Below, piece after piece: positions 10,901 through 22,386 of a stretch of DNA of 64,000 nt. Origin of the DNA: Cryptomeria japonica (lineage: Eukaryota; Streptophyta; Pinopsida; Cupressales; Cupressaceae); NCBI RefSeq assembly GCF_030272615.1, contig NC_081406.1, positions 140,774,361 through 140,838,360 of the forward strand, read 5' to 3'. Each line of letters starts with the position of its first letter. The stretch's first letter is position 1. Under the pieces are notes generated by a model that was given only the letters and a program-made list of their open reading frames with translations, had not been told where the DNA came from and did not search any database. Both the position numbers and the translations under genes were made by a program.

Positions 10901-12875
10901 CGGCCCACGGTGGACGCAGGGGTTCCCTGCAGCCCACCGTGGTCGTAGGGAAAAAAACCCCTGCGAGCCACGAAAGCTGGGCGAGGGGAGAGATGAGGGG
11001 AGGGGCGGCGGCGGCGGGAGCTGAGCTTCGGCTCCTCCGCCCGCCAAGCCCTAGCAAATAAATAAATAAACAAAATTTTCTCATTTTCTTTTGTCCCCCT
11101 TTTTTTTTTAATATTCCTTTTTTTTTGGTGTTTTCTTTTTAATATATTTTTTGAAAAAGAAAATTCACAGCTGGACACCAAAACGTTTTCTATTGAATGA
11201 ATACTAAAACCAAAAAAATACACACAGTCACAGCCATTGCTTGTTTTCCTATTTTTTTTTTTATATATATTTCCAGCATGTATAAGCAAGGATTGGGAAA
11301 GCTTTTCTCCCTTCTAGATGTCCAAGTAACCATGCCAAAGCTTGAATCCAAGAACAACAAACTCCCAAAACTGAATCTAAGACTAATCTTCAAGAAGCTT
11401 CATGGTTTTCTTTAAAAACAAAACATTTCTTTCTTTTCTTTTTTTTTCAACATTTCATGGAGATCAAACAATAAACAAATGGGTAGATAGAATCCTACCT
11501 CCAAATGCATTCCGGGAAGGGATTTCTTTGACAAAGAGCTCCACCTGCAACTCCCATGCAAATCTCCCATTTTTTTCCCCAAAAAAAAAACTCCCCAGCC
11601 AAAGAACCCCCCAAAAATGACTCCAAAACTAGGTTAAAAGAAAAAGCCCTAATTTTGCCCTAATTTTTAATTTTGAAATTAGGCATTTATTTTTGAAATA
11701 AAATGAGTGAAAAATGAAATGGAAGTCATTCATTTACCTTATTTAATACATCTCCTTTGTTTTCCTTATTAAAATTATAATGCTTCTATTTCTTTTAAAT
11801 TTTAAATTTTAATTTCTTAATATCGATTTAGGCCTACATTTATATTTTGGGACTACTTACCAGGTAAGGCGTTTTGATTAAATTTTAATTTTCTAAAAAT
11901 CAATCTTTTTATACTATGTCAACTATACAAGTAAAAAGGAAATAATTTCGTTTAAATAATAATAATTTATCCCTTTTCTTCCAAAATGCGAAAATGAGTA
12001 ATTTATTACTATCTCCCAAACGACTTAAAAAATTTTCCTTTCTAAAATGCATAACTCAATAAATTCGTTATTTTTAAAATTAGCTATTAAATTAACTCGC
12101 TATAACATAATAAAGTGACATTTTTAAATAAATGACTAATCTAATGCAAGAGTCTTGTTTATTCAAATTTCTCAACTACATATGCGTAAATGTTACAAAT
12201 GCGTAAATGAGTACACTAACCCCAGTTAAATACCTTAAGCTTGCTACAATAACAATTTAAAACAATCTCTTTAAATTAATGGCTAATCATATAAAGAAAC
12301 TACCTATTTAAATTTCCATATCACTAATGTGCACGTCTACTCATAAATTTGAATTTAATACTTAGGATAACAAACCTCACTTACCTCACGCAAGGCACGC
12401 AAATCGAGGAAGTCTTCCAAGTCTCTCGACATGCATCCCAATGAAAGGCAAGCTCCACGAATCCACGCACGATGCTCACCTAACCATGGCTAAGGCAAGA
12501 CGAGAGTTATATGACCATTAAATCCGAATTCAAAAGATGAAGGAGCATACTCAACCTTGCAAATTCCAAAGGGGATAAACCTTGCCCTAAGCGGTGTTGT
12601 ACCTGCAATCCCCTGCACCCATGAATTCATACAAGCATGCATATACATATACATATTCAATGAAGGTGTTAGCTCAAGATTTATCTCAAGGGTTAGGATT
12701 CAATTACATTTACACGAAAATCAATGCAAAAGCACAATAATAAGTATGCACAATTTATTTATATTATCTAAACTACACATTGCATATCGGTTAATCTACC
12801 ATTCAAGAATGCCACCTAGGAAATCAATCAAGGTTAAATGGGTTTTAAAAGTCCGACTAGGGTATGGGCATTACA
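7959..12875. mobile_element. 4.9-kb solo LTR or LTR-like element
   Basis: Begins TGTAATGCCC and ends GGGCATTACA, a perfect 10-bp terminal inverted repeat with TG..CA ends. It is flanked by the perfect 5-bp duplication AAATG (7954-7958 and 12876-12880), so the ends are firm. Inside I see no second copy of either terminus, no primer site, no polypurine tract and no gag or pol. The simplest reading is a solo LTR of about 4.9 kb, far longer than most plant LTRs but within the range of giant Gypsy families. A stripped non-autonomous element cannot be excluded. It is AT-rich apart from the GC-rich block at 10805-11050. Orientation is unknown. Confidence 0.75.
10805..10980. repeat. GC-rich palindromic minisatellite inside the 4.9-kb LTR
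   Basis: Four to five diverged units of roughly 30-35 bp. Each has a hairpin core such as GCAGGGTTTACCCTGC followed by a CCCACGGTGG-type segment. It stands out sharply from AT-rich surroundings and is rich in CpG. The open frames seen through it on both strands are a by-product of its GC content. Confidence 0.75.
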
Positions 12876-12880
12876 AAATG

Positions 12881-14165
12881 ATTCCAGAGTGTGCATTGTT
12901 ACTACCTAGAAGCCCGATCAATAGCTATAAGCAGTTAAGACATACGAAAACAACTAAAAAAAAATCAAAATCTGATGTACCATTTAGGATCTGTGGGTGC
13001 ACGAAGCTAGCTATGACGACTACTAGTGCTCTTCCCCTATAAGACATAATAGAATGTGCAAAATCCCCAAAACCATACCAAGAGTGAAACTTTATTTTAG
13101 TTTGCCTATAAACAAAGAAGTGCATCAAAAAAATTCTCAAAATATTCAAAGGCGCAAAGTGTTGGGCAAAGTGTTGGATAATTGTGAAGAGCTCCGAGAG
13201 AGCTTTCCAACACCATAAGAGTCGTGAAAAATGAAATGACAAAAAAATATCAATTTGAGAATGAAAGTAAAACATCTGACATTAAAAGACTATAAAATGT
13301 GCCAACAAGATTACAAGATATCATTTGCACCACCGGAAAGAGCACAAAAAGAGCATTCCAATGATATATGGAATCCAAAACAGTGACACCAAACACCCAA
13401 GTTATGGTCAAGAGAAAAAGTGCCGCCTTTAGACAAGATTGAGGTGATAGGAATTGGCTAGAGTACATAGAGCTGAAAAAGTCAAATGTTCACCCAAAAA
13501 ATTTGGCCATGTTTAAAATGTCCAAATTAGACGAAAAATGTCCATGAGGCCAGGTAATCGCCGAGGCATCAGTGGTTGGTGAAAACAATGTTCTCACACA
13601 CAATTGTGAAGAGCCCTCTAGTGGCGTTCATAACGCTACCATGGATACGAAAAGAAACCCACATGCATGTAAAAGAATCCTCAGAGTCATGCATGAAAGA
13701 ATGCTATTGAGGACCCTGGAAAAAATCCGTGTTAAAAGAGTACATGAACATGCTGCTAAAAGACATTGGTCCGCTAAATTGTGGGTAATATTGATGCAAA
13801 ATCGAGTGAGGGCCATCCATAGCAAAATATCATGTACCCACAGTGAAGAACGGGCCGCTAAACTAACTCAAACGGATGCCACCAAACAAATTCAGCTGCA
13901 AAAAATGACTACATAGAAAACAATAATGATCACCAAACAACAACTACAACCGCCAAGAGAGGAGACATCTGAGCTTTCATGCAAACAAGGAAAGTGTAGG
14001 AGAAGACTTGACAGAATGCGAACAAAACATGTCACTTAACAATGCCTACCGCCACATCCATAACAGATGCCTCTAGAAATCATTGTCACAAGAAAAAAAG
14101 TGTTGAAGATTCAAAATTTTCACATTCTAACTGCATCTATTAATTCATGGAATTCTATGAAAACC
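12881..14165. other. No gene supported
   Basis: An open frame at 13572-13916 (plus) is basic and His/Lys-rich but matches nothing I know. This stretch lies just upstream of the element C gag and may be its leader. Confidence 0.4.
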
Positions 14166-14775
14166 CAATTCAAAGCTAACTTTTAAAGTGTTGAAGAGGA
14201 GCATACATTGTTCGCACAACTTACACAGATAAAGATAGAAATGTATGAGCCCATGAGAGAATTCATAGCAAATTTCAACAAGATTGTAAATAAAATTTTA
14301 CAAGCTAAGAGGCCAATGGATAACAACCAAAAATTCTTCTTTATTAATTCAATACCACCAGGCATAAGTTCCCACTTAAGGTGGGCCATGGTGGCAAATT
14401 TAGCACCTACCCAAAATATCGATATAGATCTCAAAGATGATTTTATAGCTATTTGGATGTGGAAGGAGTCACATTCTAGTAATACTCACCTAGCAACATC
14501 CTCAGACCCTAAGATCTAAGGGCTAGACGATTACCCAAAAACTTGGCCATTCTTTTAGACATCCGTATCAAGATGTTTCGAGGAAGAATCTTGGCTCATA
14601 TTTTGGTAATAGTAATAATAGTAGGCCATTGCAACTTTCACCAACTCAACAAACGTTAGCAATAGAAACACCAATTGGAACAAGTAGGAATAATATGTGG
14701 ATATTTCACCTAACAACTGATCATGATGGTAGTACTTGTCGTGTGGTGAGAAGATGCATGAAGATGGGTACCGTC
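14166..14775 (+). pseudogene. Element C gag fragment (Ty3/Gypsy)
   Basis: The frame at 14208-14519 encodes a gag core with FIANFNKIVNKILQ and FINSIPPGISSHL, typical of Gypsy capsid alpha-helical regions. Translation continues with stops to about 14770, where a weak zinc-finger-like segment is seen (WIFHLTTDHDGSTC). The reading is interrupted by the insertion at 14776-15629 and resumes at 15630. It is part of the oldest element in the nest and is clearly non-functional. Confidence 0.6.
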
Positions 14776-15629
14776 TGATGAGGGAACAACCTGAGAAACA
14801 AAAAATACAACAAAGAGACACTAAAAATCTATATTTATTATTATCAAAAACTATTTTCAATACATACAATTACAAATAAGAGGAATAAATTCTCACGTGC
14901 TGCAATACATAGCTTACACAGTTTTCTGGAAATCTTCACAATTCTATTTCCCAACCCAGAAACTAAACTCTCCAAAACTCTCATACAACAACTCCAACAA
15001 CTAGCTTCCCAGTTTTTACATATGAGTCTTAAATAGACTTTCTTCTATTTTGGAGCTAAAATTACAATATAGAAATTACCAAATGGGTGGACAAATGCCA
15101 AAATTTGAAATTGAAAATTTAAAAATACAGCCAGATTCGAAAATTGGAACTTTCCGAACATTGTCCAACTTCCGACAGCTATAACTTTTGATCCGGAAAT
15201 CGGATTGACGAACCATTTGAAGTGTCAGAAATCTCTCTAAGTGTGGAATATTTTGAGAATCCACTATGTTGATTACCACCATTTTTGGGCCTGTTCGACA
15301 TCGTTTACTACCTCAAATCTGACTTGGAAGAAAAAAATCAATTTTTTTAGGAAATTGAAACTTTAATAACTTTCAAACCATTAATTGTTTTGACCTGATT
15401 CTTTCGCCAATGACATTATTTTTCCTTAATATTCTTGTAAATTTTGGGCTCCATCCGCCTTTAAATAAAAACCTACTATTTTGGGCAGTCGACAAGAAAA
15501 AACAGCTTGATGATTCTGAGAGTTGGAATCTCTTATTCGTCCAAAAGGGTATCCAGAACTGCAAAAACATTAAAAGAAAATGAAACAAAAATAAATATTT
15601 TTGGGTGATGCAAGATTGCCCTTACATCA
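14776..15629. mobile_element. Candidate 854-bp solo LTR
   Basis: Starts TGATGAGGG and ends CCCTTACATCA, so the termini are imperfect inverted repeats with TG..CA ends. It interrupts the element C reading frame. Flanking five bases are CCGTC and CCGGA, so the target duplication is imperfect (3 of 5). It has no coding content. Confidence 0.45.
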
Positions 15630-16679
15630 CCGGATGCTCCTGCATCACTACCAATGAAATGGTTTAAGAGGTCATGGATAAAGGAGATATTCCAAGTATA
15701 TATGGTGACTCTGTAAGTAATTACTTGAAGTATGAATCTGATTTTGAGAAGATGGGCGATATCTTCACCACCTTGGATGAAACCTTGTGCATTGTCTTCA
15801 CCAAAATCCAACAAAGTGCAAATAAAAAAGGTACATCTATCTTTCAAAAGTCTAGACCTTCATAACAAAATAATAGTCCTCCACCTGAAGTTACTAAGAG
15901 TACTCCTAAGATTTTGCAATCACAACCTAGAAGTAGGACCACCAATGTCTTTAGCATTATTGAATTACGTGATTTTGACAAAATTAAAATCTCTCCCACC
16001 GAATACTTGAAAATGAACCCAAGTGAACTTGATAGGTTGGTTAAATATGTCAAATCGGAGTCCACCAAAGATAACCTATATGAAGAACAATTGATTAGCA
16101 CTAATACATCCACCTCTAGTCTTTCATTAGACACCAAAAATTGCATGTCTATTGCACTAAACCTAAAAGAAAACCCATCCTATGTATCTCTCTTCATCAA
16201 TGGTCATACGCTTAGCAATTGTATAATTGACTCAAGAGAATTTGATAATACATAATGACTACATCTGTAACCAAAGCGTCAGGGGTTTCCTTAAACAAAA
16301 ATTTTGGTAGATGTTATTCTATGGACTCCAAGTAGATCTCCTTGATAAGTTAGAACAAAGATGCACAAGTATCATTATTTTATCATCCTACAAAAAAGCT
16401 TAAATTGACTATCTTAGTGGTTGAAATTCGTGCTATCCATAACATGCTCCTTAGTAGAAGCTTTTGCAAAGACTTGGGAGCTGAAATTGAAATGGATTGG
16501 TCACATGCCCTTATTCCATTAGGAAATAAAATAGTATACTTGGAACCAAAAGTCAAAGATAAATTTAAAGTTCTAAAATCAAATGACCCCAAGTCACATA
16601 TAATTTACAAAGAAATGGAATTTCGGAATGATTTATTGTTCTTTGGATATACATCCATCGAGCAATCATTAGGACCTAA
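15630..16679 (+). pseudogene. Element C protease region (Ty3/Gypsy)
   Basis: Readable in frames 15674-15865, 15914-16255 and 16405-16692. It contains a retropepsin-like domain: FINGHTLSNCIIDSREFDNT holds the active-site Asp, but the expected D-S-G-A is D-S-R-E, so it would be inactive. A frameshift follows at about 16254. Downstream, MLLSRSFCKDLGAEIEMDWS fits the second half of the fold. The coding sequence is cut at 16679 by element A and resumes with an RNase H domain at 44527, the other side of the CCTAA duplication. Confidence 0.7.
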
Positions 16680-17846
16680 TGTAGACACCTAAAAATGTCT
16701 CATTGATCATGTACTAATTATTCCTCTAATTGATTAAATAATTATTCTTCTAATTTCATATTTCCTCATCATCTTACTAATTATTCTATTTCCTATTCTA
16801 TCACCATTTGATCATTTTCTAAATATTAATTAAATATTTGTTATTTAATTAATTTTGATTAATTCCACAATTTAAATAATCTTTATTATTTAAATAATTC
16901 TATTCTCAATTTCTATCTCTAATCATCTAATCATTAACCCTTTTCTAAATATTAATTAAATATTTATTATTTAATTAAATTTGATTTAATCCTTTAAATT
17001 AAATAATCTTTATTATTTAATTAAAGTCCATTTCTAAAATAATTAAATAGTTTCTTTAAATTATTTAATTAGCTAATTAATTCTTCCATTTCCAAATCCC
17101 CAAATTCTAATTTCATTTAATTTCATATTCTTCTAATTTCTTCCAAATTCAAATACATGTGCATGATTTCAAAAACCAAATTGAAAATCAAAGTCAAGTT
17201 CTAAATATATTCAAATGCTAAATTGAATTAAAATAAATTCAATTATTTGAATGAAATTTCATGCAAAGATTAAATTGAAAATCTAAGTTAAAATGCAAGC
17301 ACATGCTAAATTAATTAATTAAATCATTCATCTCTCCAGTCTCTATTTCCATCTTCTAGTTAGCTTGGTCATCTTCTTTATTTCTTCCAATCATTCATTT
17401 TCTTCTTTCAATTAGTTTTTTCTCAATCAGTTGACTCAATTAATTTATTCAATCTATTATGTTTCACCTCCAAGTTAGCAGTTCAACTATCAATTAGCAT
17501 GTGAGCTCACCTGAGTTACACCTCTTGATCATTTTGTTCCACCTTTCAATCAATCTTATCCAAAAATCTATAAATTGAGCATTCAGTCCTCACAATTCCT
17601 CTAGATCACAAAATTTGAATCTTTGTGTCAATTGCACGTTGCCAGTGCAATATCTGAGAGCCATCATACCATAGAGAGAAGAAGAACAATGGAAGCCATG
17701 ATGCACAATAGGGAGTTTCATATTGTTTAATTTAATTCCATTTTACATCTATTTCATTGGTTTTATGTTTGAATTGCTTAGATAGTTAAGGAATTCGTGA
17801 TTGTCCTTATTTCCTATTTAGCAATGATGTATTTAAGCATAGCACA
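16680..17846 (+). repeat. Element A 5' LTR
   Basis: 1167 bp, closely similar to 43314-44521. The main difference is about 41 bp near the start (after ATTAAATAATT) present only in the 3' copy. It contains AT-rich TTAATTAAATATT-like runs, a TATA box near 17569, and ends GCATAGCACA. Confidence 0.9.
17569..17576 (+). promoter_or_regulatory. Probable TATA box of element A 5' LTR
   Basis: TATAAATT, about 280 bp before the LTR end, a usual distance for a U3 promoter. In the 3' LTR the same spot reads TTTAAAAATT, so the box is lost there. Confidence 0.5.
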
Positions 17847-17849
17847 TTT

Positions 17850-17868
17850 TGGTGAACCCGACGTGAAC
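17850..17868 (+). promoter_or_regulatory. Element A primer-binding site
   Basis: TGGTGAACCCGACGTGAAC begins three bases after the LTR end. The first 16 bases are identical in element D (31591-31606, minus strand). I cannot assign the tRNA with confidence. Confidence 0.75.
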
Positions 17869-17984
17869 AACAACTAATTAACCTTCTCTGTTTTATGTGT
17901 TGTTTTTGCAGATCGTACGAATTTTTTCTTTTTTTGCAGGTTTTGCACAGATTTCAAGACAAACCTCTTCATCACACATTTGCA

Positions 17985-18135
17985 ATTATATCATCACACA
18001 ATCGCATAGATAGATCTACACAATCAACCAGATAGGGTTACACATTCGTGCGGAACCCATCACGCAATCATCCTTATAGGATCACGTAATCGCCCTTATA
18101 GGATCATGCGATCACTCTAATACTGTCATGCATTC
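17985..18135 (+). repeat. Short-word array 1 (TYAYGCAWTCG) in element A leader
   Basis: At least seven degenerate copies spaced about 15-30 bp, all in the same orientation: TCACACAATCGC, TACACAATCAAC, TACACATTCGTG, TCACGCAATCAT, TCACGTAATCGC, TCATGCGATCAC, TCATGCATTCAT. The flanks between copies are not alike, so it is not an ordinary tandem repeat. Confidence 0.75.
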
Positions 18136-18266
18136 ATTTTGAATCTTTTTGTTCTGATAATTTTAATTTTATTTCATTTTTGTTCTCTGGTCTGTTTAAT
18201 TTTGCATGAAATTGAGTAAATCTAGAAACAAATTATTTTTATTGCATGTTTTTGTTTTAACAGTTT

Positions 18267-18509
18267 ATGGCACATAAGGTACAATTCAAGATTTCAGGTA
18301 CTAGAAGGACAAAGGAACAAAGAAGACAGGTCAAACACTATCAAAGGGTTGTCAAATTAGAAAAGAAGATACAAGATTAGGAAGATCAACCAGCCTTTGA
18401 TAGATACAACAACTTAGTTCTCTCATATCAAGTTAAATATGATTTAATTAACATTGAATGGATGATGAGAGATCTAGCTAGGGCCTCACAATTGGTTTTG
18501 CAGGTTTAG
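18267..18509 (+). pseudogene. Leader ORF of element A, 80 codons, unknown
   Basis: ATG 18267 (MAHKVQFKISGTRR) to TAG 18507-18509. It is basic at the N-terminus and ends with an amphipathic segment (NIEWMMRDLARASQLVLQ). One internal TAG at 18377-18379 (after KKIQD) breaks it, probably from Trp or Gln. It is preceded by a T-rich tract and AACAG, like a splice acceptor, and ends at CAG/GTTTAG. Ogre-type elements carry an extra ORF upstream of gag; this could be a small counterpart. Codons look coding-like against a T-rich flank, but the product is unknown. Confidence 0.45.
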
Positions 18510-18542
18510 TTTCAATTTTTTTTTTTTTGTGTTATCTGCCTG

Positions 18543-18692
18543 TGTGTCATGCAATCGTCTTGTTATCATTATGCAATCGACCTGTTAATGTCACGCAATT
18601 TCTCTATCATAATCATGCATTCGTTCTAATAGAATCACACAATCGTTTATCCAGAGTCACGCAATCGGGCAGGTATAATCACACATTCGCTT
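18543..18692 (+). repeat. Short-word array 2 (TYAYGCAWTCG) in element A leader
   Basis: Seven copies: TCATGCAATCGT, TTATGCAATCGA, TCACGCAATTTC, TCATGCATTCGT, TCACACAATCGT, TCACGCAATCGG, TCACACATTCGC. Spacing is about 20-30 bp with one orientation. An acceptor-like ATTTGCAG follows at 18755. The 11-mer TCACGCAATCG at 18657-18667 occurs exactly in the antisense gene intron. Confidence 0.8.
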
Positions 18693-19961
18693 CTGTCAAT
18701 TTTTGATTCTCTATTTTCTGTTGATTTGATTTTACTACTAATCATCCATTTGCAGCCTGTGGCAAATTTATAGAAAGGATCAGATTAGTATTAGATCAAG
18801 TGCACTCATAATCTCACACTTCCTCTTTTGGTGCTTAAAATTAACATTGGTTAAAATTGACATGCATGTATAACACTTCGATTTGGGCTTAGAATCAACA
18901 ATGGTTAAAATTGACATGCATGCCTTCACATTTTAATTTGGTGTTTAAAATGGACATGCACATGCGTATTTAACACCTCAATTTGGGCTTTAAAATGAAC
19001 ATGAATCAGGCTGCATTAGATTAAATCACATTTAGTTTTCTTAAGGGGAAAGAATTTTTATCATGTTTGGGGTGGACCTACTGTTGCATTAACTAACTTT
19101 CCACCTGCCTTCGAGGTCTTGGGAGAAAGGAAGGAGGTGATAATGACACCCAATTTTATTTTATTCCACGTAGTGAGGGATATCTTTGACTAGGGATTTC
19201 ATCACTCCATAGAGGTACTTCGAATTGGGATGCGTTAAGGATATCATCTCTCCCAGCGTACTCTTGAGTGGGTTTTTTGAGTCGCTATATAAATATATTG
19301 GTCACGCGGCTAGAGTGTTGAGTGAATTCGACATATGTGGGGGCCTTCCCTACACCGATAAGCTCAACTAAAGTCTTAAGTGGCTTGCTCTGAGAATCCA
19401 TCGTTGGATTGGGACTCGTCAAAATTTTATAATAAGAACCAACTTAGTAGCCCAAAACCCTACATTCAGTGATTCCGGGAGTGCAAATCGTACCCCATAG
19501 ATACCCTTCATGTACCTTACACTATGATACATAAATCCCTTGGTTATAAGATCTTCAGATCTTCGGGGTAAGAGAGACTGACATGCCTGAGAAGTGTGTA
19601 CCATGGAGTGGAGCCAGTGCTACCAGACTCTCTATCTGTTCATTTTGTTTCGGTATTTCGTAAGGGCCTCATTTGAATGGTTTCCAATTTCCAGCCTAAG
19701 CTTGTCTTTTGTGTCTTTATATGTATCGGACCAGTATTGAGTCAGTTCTTTGGGCTATTTCAGGCCTTATCTTGTGTATCTCTAAATTCTCTGAGATTGT
19801 TTGAAAAACCAGTTTAGTCAACTATATCTACCTCCAAACAATTGTTATTAGACTTGGAAAACCAAAAAATTTGTCCTACACACAAAATTACTGAAAACGA
19901 AGTCCATTTTGAAACATCAGACAATCCAGTAAAATTTTTTTACATACTTGTGACCATCAGA

Positions 19962-20213
19962 AGTCCTTGCATAGTCCTCATTTACATCCTTACTATCGTC
20001 CTTAGTCCATGCATAGTCCTCATTTACATCTTTATTATCATCCTTAGTCTTTTCATAGTCCTCATTTATGTCCTTACTATCATCCTTAGTCCTTGCATAG
20101 TACTCATTTACATCTTTATGATCATCCTTAGTCTTTGCATAGTCCTCATTTACATCCTTATTATCGTCCTTAGTCCTTGCATAATCTCTATTTTACGTCC
20201 TCATTATCATCCT
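19962..20213 (+). repeat. 42-bp minisatellite, six copies
   Basis: Units begin AGTCCTTGCATAGTCCTCAT and differ by a few bases. As 42 is a multiple of three, a frame stays open across it (19842-20273), giving a hydrophobic 14-residue repeat. I regard it as non-coding leader repeat. Confidence 0.85.
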
Positions 20214-20680
20214 CATATACATCTTCATCTAGACTTCATATATGTCTGCCTTAGTCCATCATCATTTGCATAATCATCCTACAAAGTCATAGCATGCATC
20301 TTAATGGGTCTCCCAGGTGATGGTATGCTCCCCTTAGAGCAACCTAATCTAGTGCCAAATAGTGGTCAATGAGAAATTATTGATGGTCTAGCTAGCTTAG
20401 CCTAGGACTCAAGGAGAAATGCACCCCAGTATATAGGAGTCGAATATGAGATAAATATAAAGTATAAAATTGTTCGTAGGATTGATAGAGAAATCATTGT
20501 AGAACGTCTAAGAGAAGACATGGAAAAACTTGCATTACAGAAATCCCAAAATACTCAACAAGTTTCACGTCAAAATCCTCAATAGAGAGTCTATTCTAGT
20601 TTTGCATACCTCATACCTACATCTAGAGTCTAGCATTAGTCGTTGTCTTGCATAAAACCACCCTCATATAGTAGTCTTAA

Positions 20681-22386
20681 ATGCCCATCACAAGGTCACA
20701 AAAGGAAAAAGGTGTAATGGACCCAAACAATGATCAATCTGTAAATCCAACATGGAATATGGATATATCAACTAGTCAACAATCAAGTTCTCAAGCAATG
20801 TCTACCCTAAATGAATTGCAACAACATTTAACAAAAGAAGAAATTGAGTCAACTCAACAAGATCCACATGTCCTTATGATCTTAGATGCACTTATACATA
20901 ATGATAGGGACAAATATCTCTCGTTGTTATTACAAAATGGGGGAAAACTACTTGAATATTTTGATGTCACAAAAATCTTACCACTAGGAAAAACTTTAGG
21001 TCAAGATAATAGTCAAAGACCTCCTATAACACAAATGCAAGCAATGACCTCCAGTTTTCCTCAGAATGCACCTATACAAACAAATGTCAATACAAATGCA
21101 AACTTTCAAACAAGTGCATTATCTTCAGCAATAAATGTTAGTGTACCAACACAAAGCATACCGATAATATCAAGTGTCTCAGCACCTATTCAAACACAGA
21201 TTCCTCAGGAAACAAGTGCAACCCAACCTTCAGTTTCCTATTCTATAGGATCGACATATAGTCACCAAAATTCAAATCTAGGTCTTAACAATACAACAAG
21301 TACAACTCAGCCAAATATGGGTTCGCATATCACTTATTTTATGGTACCTAGTGGAATGTACAACACACAAAATTATAATCATGGTACCTTCCAACAACCC
21401 CCTAGTTGTGCAACCATGAATCCTTTTGTGGGACATACATAGACACAAGGTGTACCTTTGACCCAAATAGATATTTTGACACAACGATTACAAAATTTGC
21501 AACAACAAGTGACAACCATGCAGACTGGTAACGACAAAAAGAGATACACAATGCAGGACTTATGTCCTTATCCTTTTAATCACACATTATACATGTCGCC
21601 GTTCCCACCACATTTTGAAACACCGAAACTCGACAAATATCAAGGGAAGGGTGATCCTAGAGACCACATCAGAGAGTTTTTTACAGCATGTATAGAGGTT
21701 GCAACAGAAGACACTTAATGAGACTATTTCCTAAAAGTCTGGGGGGGCCATCCTTAGAATGGTTTTCACATTTACCACCAACCATCACATCATGGGGAGA
21801 ATTAGTTGAACATTTTATTTCAAATTTCTTACATAATATTGAAACCCTAGTTACTTTGATGGACTTGTGTGTCATGAAACAATACAAGAATGAAACATTT
21901 GCATCCTTCATACAACAATGGAGGGCTCTCCATAGGAGGTGTAAGACAATTATCCCAGAAATAGAACAAGTGGACATGTTCACAGAAAACTTGATTCCCA
22001 AGATTAAATATCTGATACAAATGCAATGTTTAACCATTTTAAAACAAACCATAGAAAAATCTCTAAAATGTGAGAAGGGACTAGTGGGACAAGGTCTTAT
22101 TAAGTATGGCAACACCAACAACAATGACAAATCCAATTTTTGGTCGATAAACAAAAATGTGACTAGTGATGGTGTTGTAGACGCCAGAACAGTAAATAGA
22201 ACTCAACTGGTTTTATCTTTGGGAACAAGTCAATCATCAAATCCATGTACGGATAATAACCCTGCTTCAACAAATGTAAATGCTACACAAAACATGAACA
22301 CAAGATACCCTAGGGTAAATGCTCCAAGGAGGAATTACACACCTCTAGGAGAACCTATTGAGTCAGCACTCAAAAAGTTAATATAG
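20681..22386 (+). pseudogene. Element A gag
   Basis: Structural polyprotein start. ATG 20681 gives MPITRSQ, matching MPVTRSQ at the gag start of element B. The first 250 residues are Gln/Asn/Ser/Thr-rich and low complexity. Then the Gypsy gag core begins: PFPPHFETPKLDKYQGKGDP, followed by LEWFSHLPPTITSW and similar helices. Breaks: TAG at 21440-21442, and a frameshift near 21715 relative to element B (EDT then TAATGAGACT, about four bases lost). TAG at 22384-22386 ends this segment; translation continues in the same frame into the knuckle and protease region. Against B it is clearly full length but dead. Confidence 0.85.

Larger units (their letters stand above)
17869..20680 (+). other. Element A 5' leader, 2.8 kb
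   Basis: Long untranslated leader. It holds two arrays of a short word (17985-18135, 18543-18692), a small ORF at 18267-18509 between them, a 42-bp minisatellite at 19962-20213, and a decayed reading frame at about 20410-20680 (REDMEKLALQKSQ) just before gag. Acceptor-like TTTGCAG sites occur at about 17911, 17939 and 18755, so parts may be spliced. This is an inference. Confidence 0.6.

Noticed and set aside
10789-11289. Overlapping ORFs on both strands in the GC-rich block
   Set aside because: GC-rich palindromic repeat lacks stops on both strands; no recognisable protein.
13572-13916. Basic 114-codon ORF
   Set aside because: No motif, no homologue elsewhere in the window, and flanking DNA has no coding signal.
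19842-20273. ORF encoding a 14-residue hydrophobic repeat, like a membrane protein
   Set aside because: It is the translation of a 42-bp minisatellite in a retroelement leader; the period being a multiple of three keeps it open by chance.
21278-22154. Minus-strand ORFs across element A gag
   Set aside because: Antisense shadows of gag; the plus-strand frame matches element B gag.
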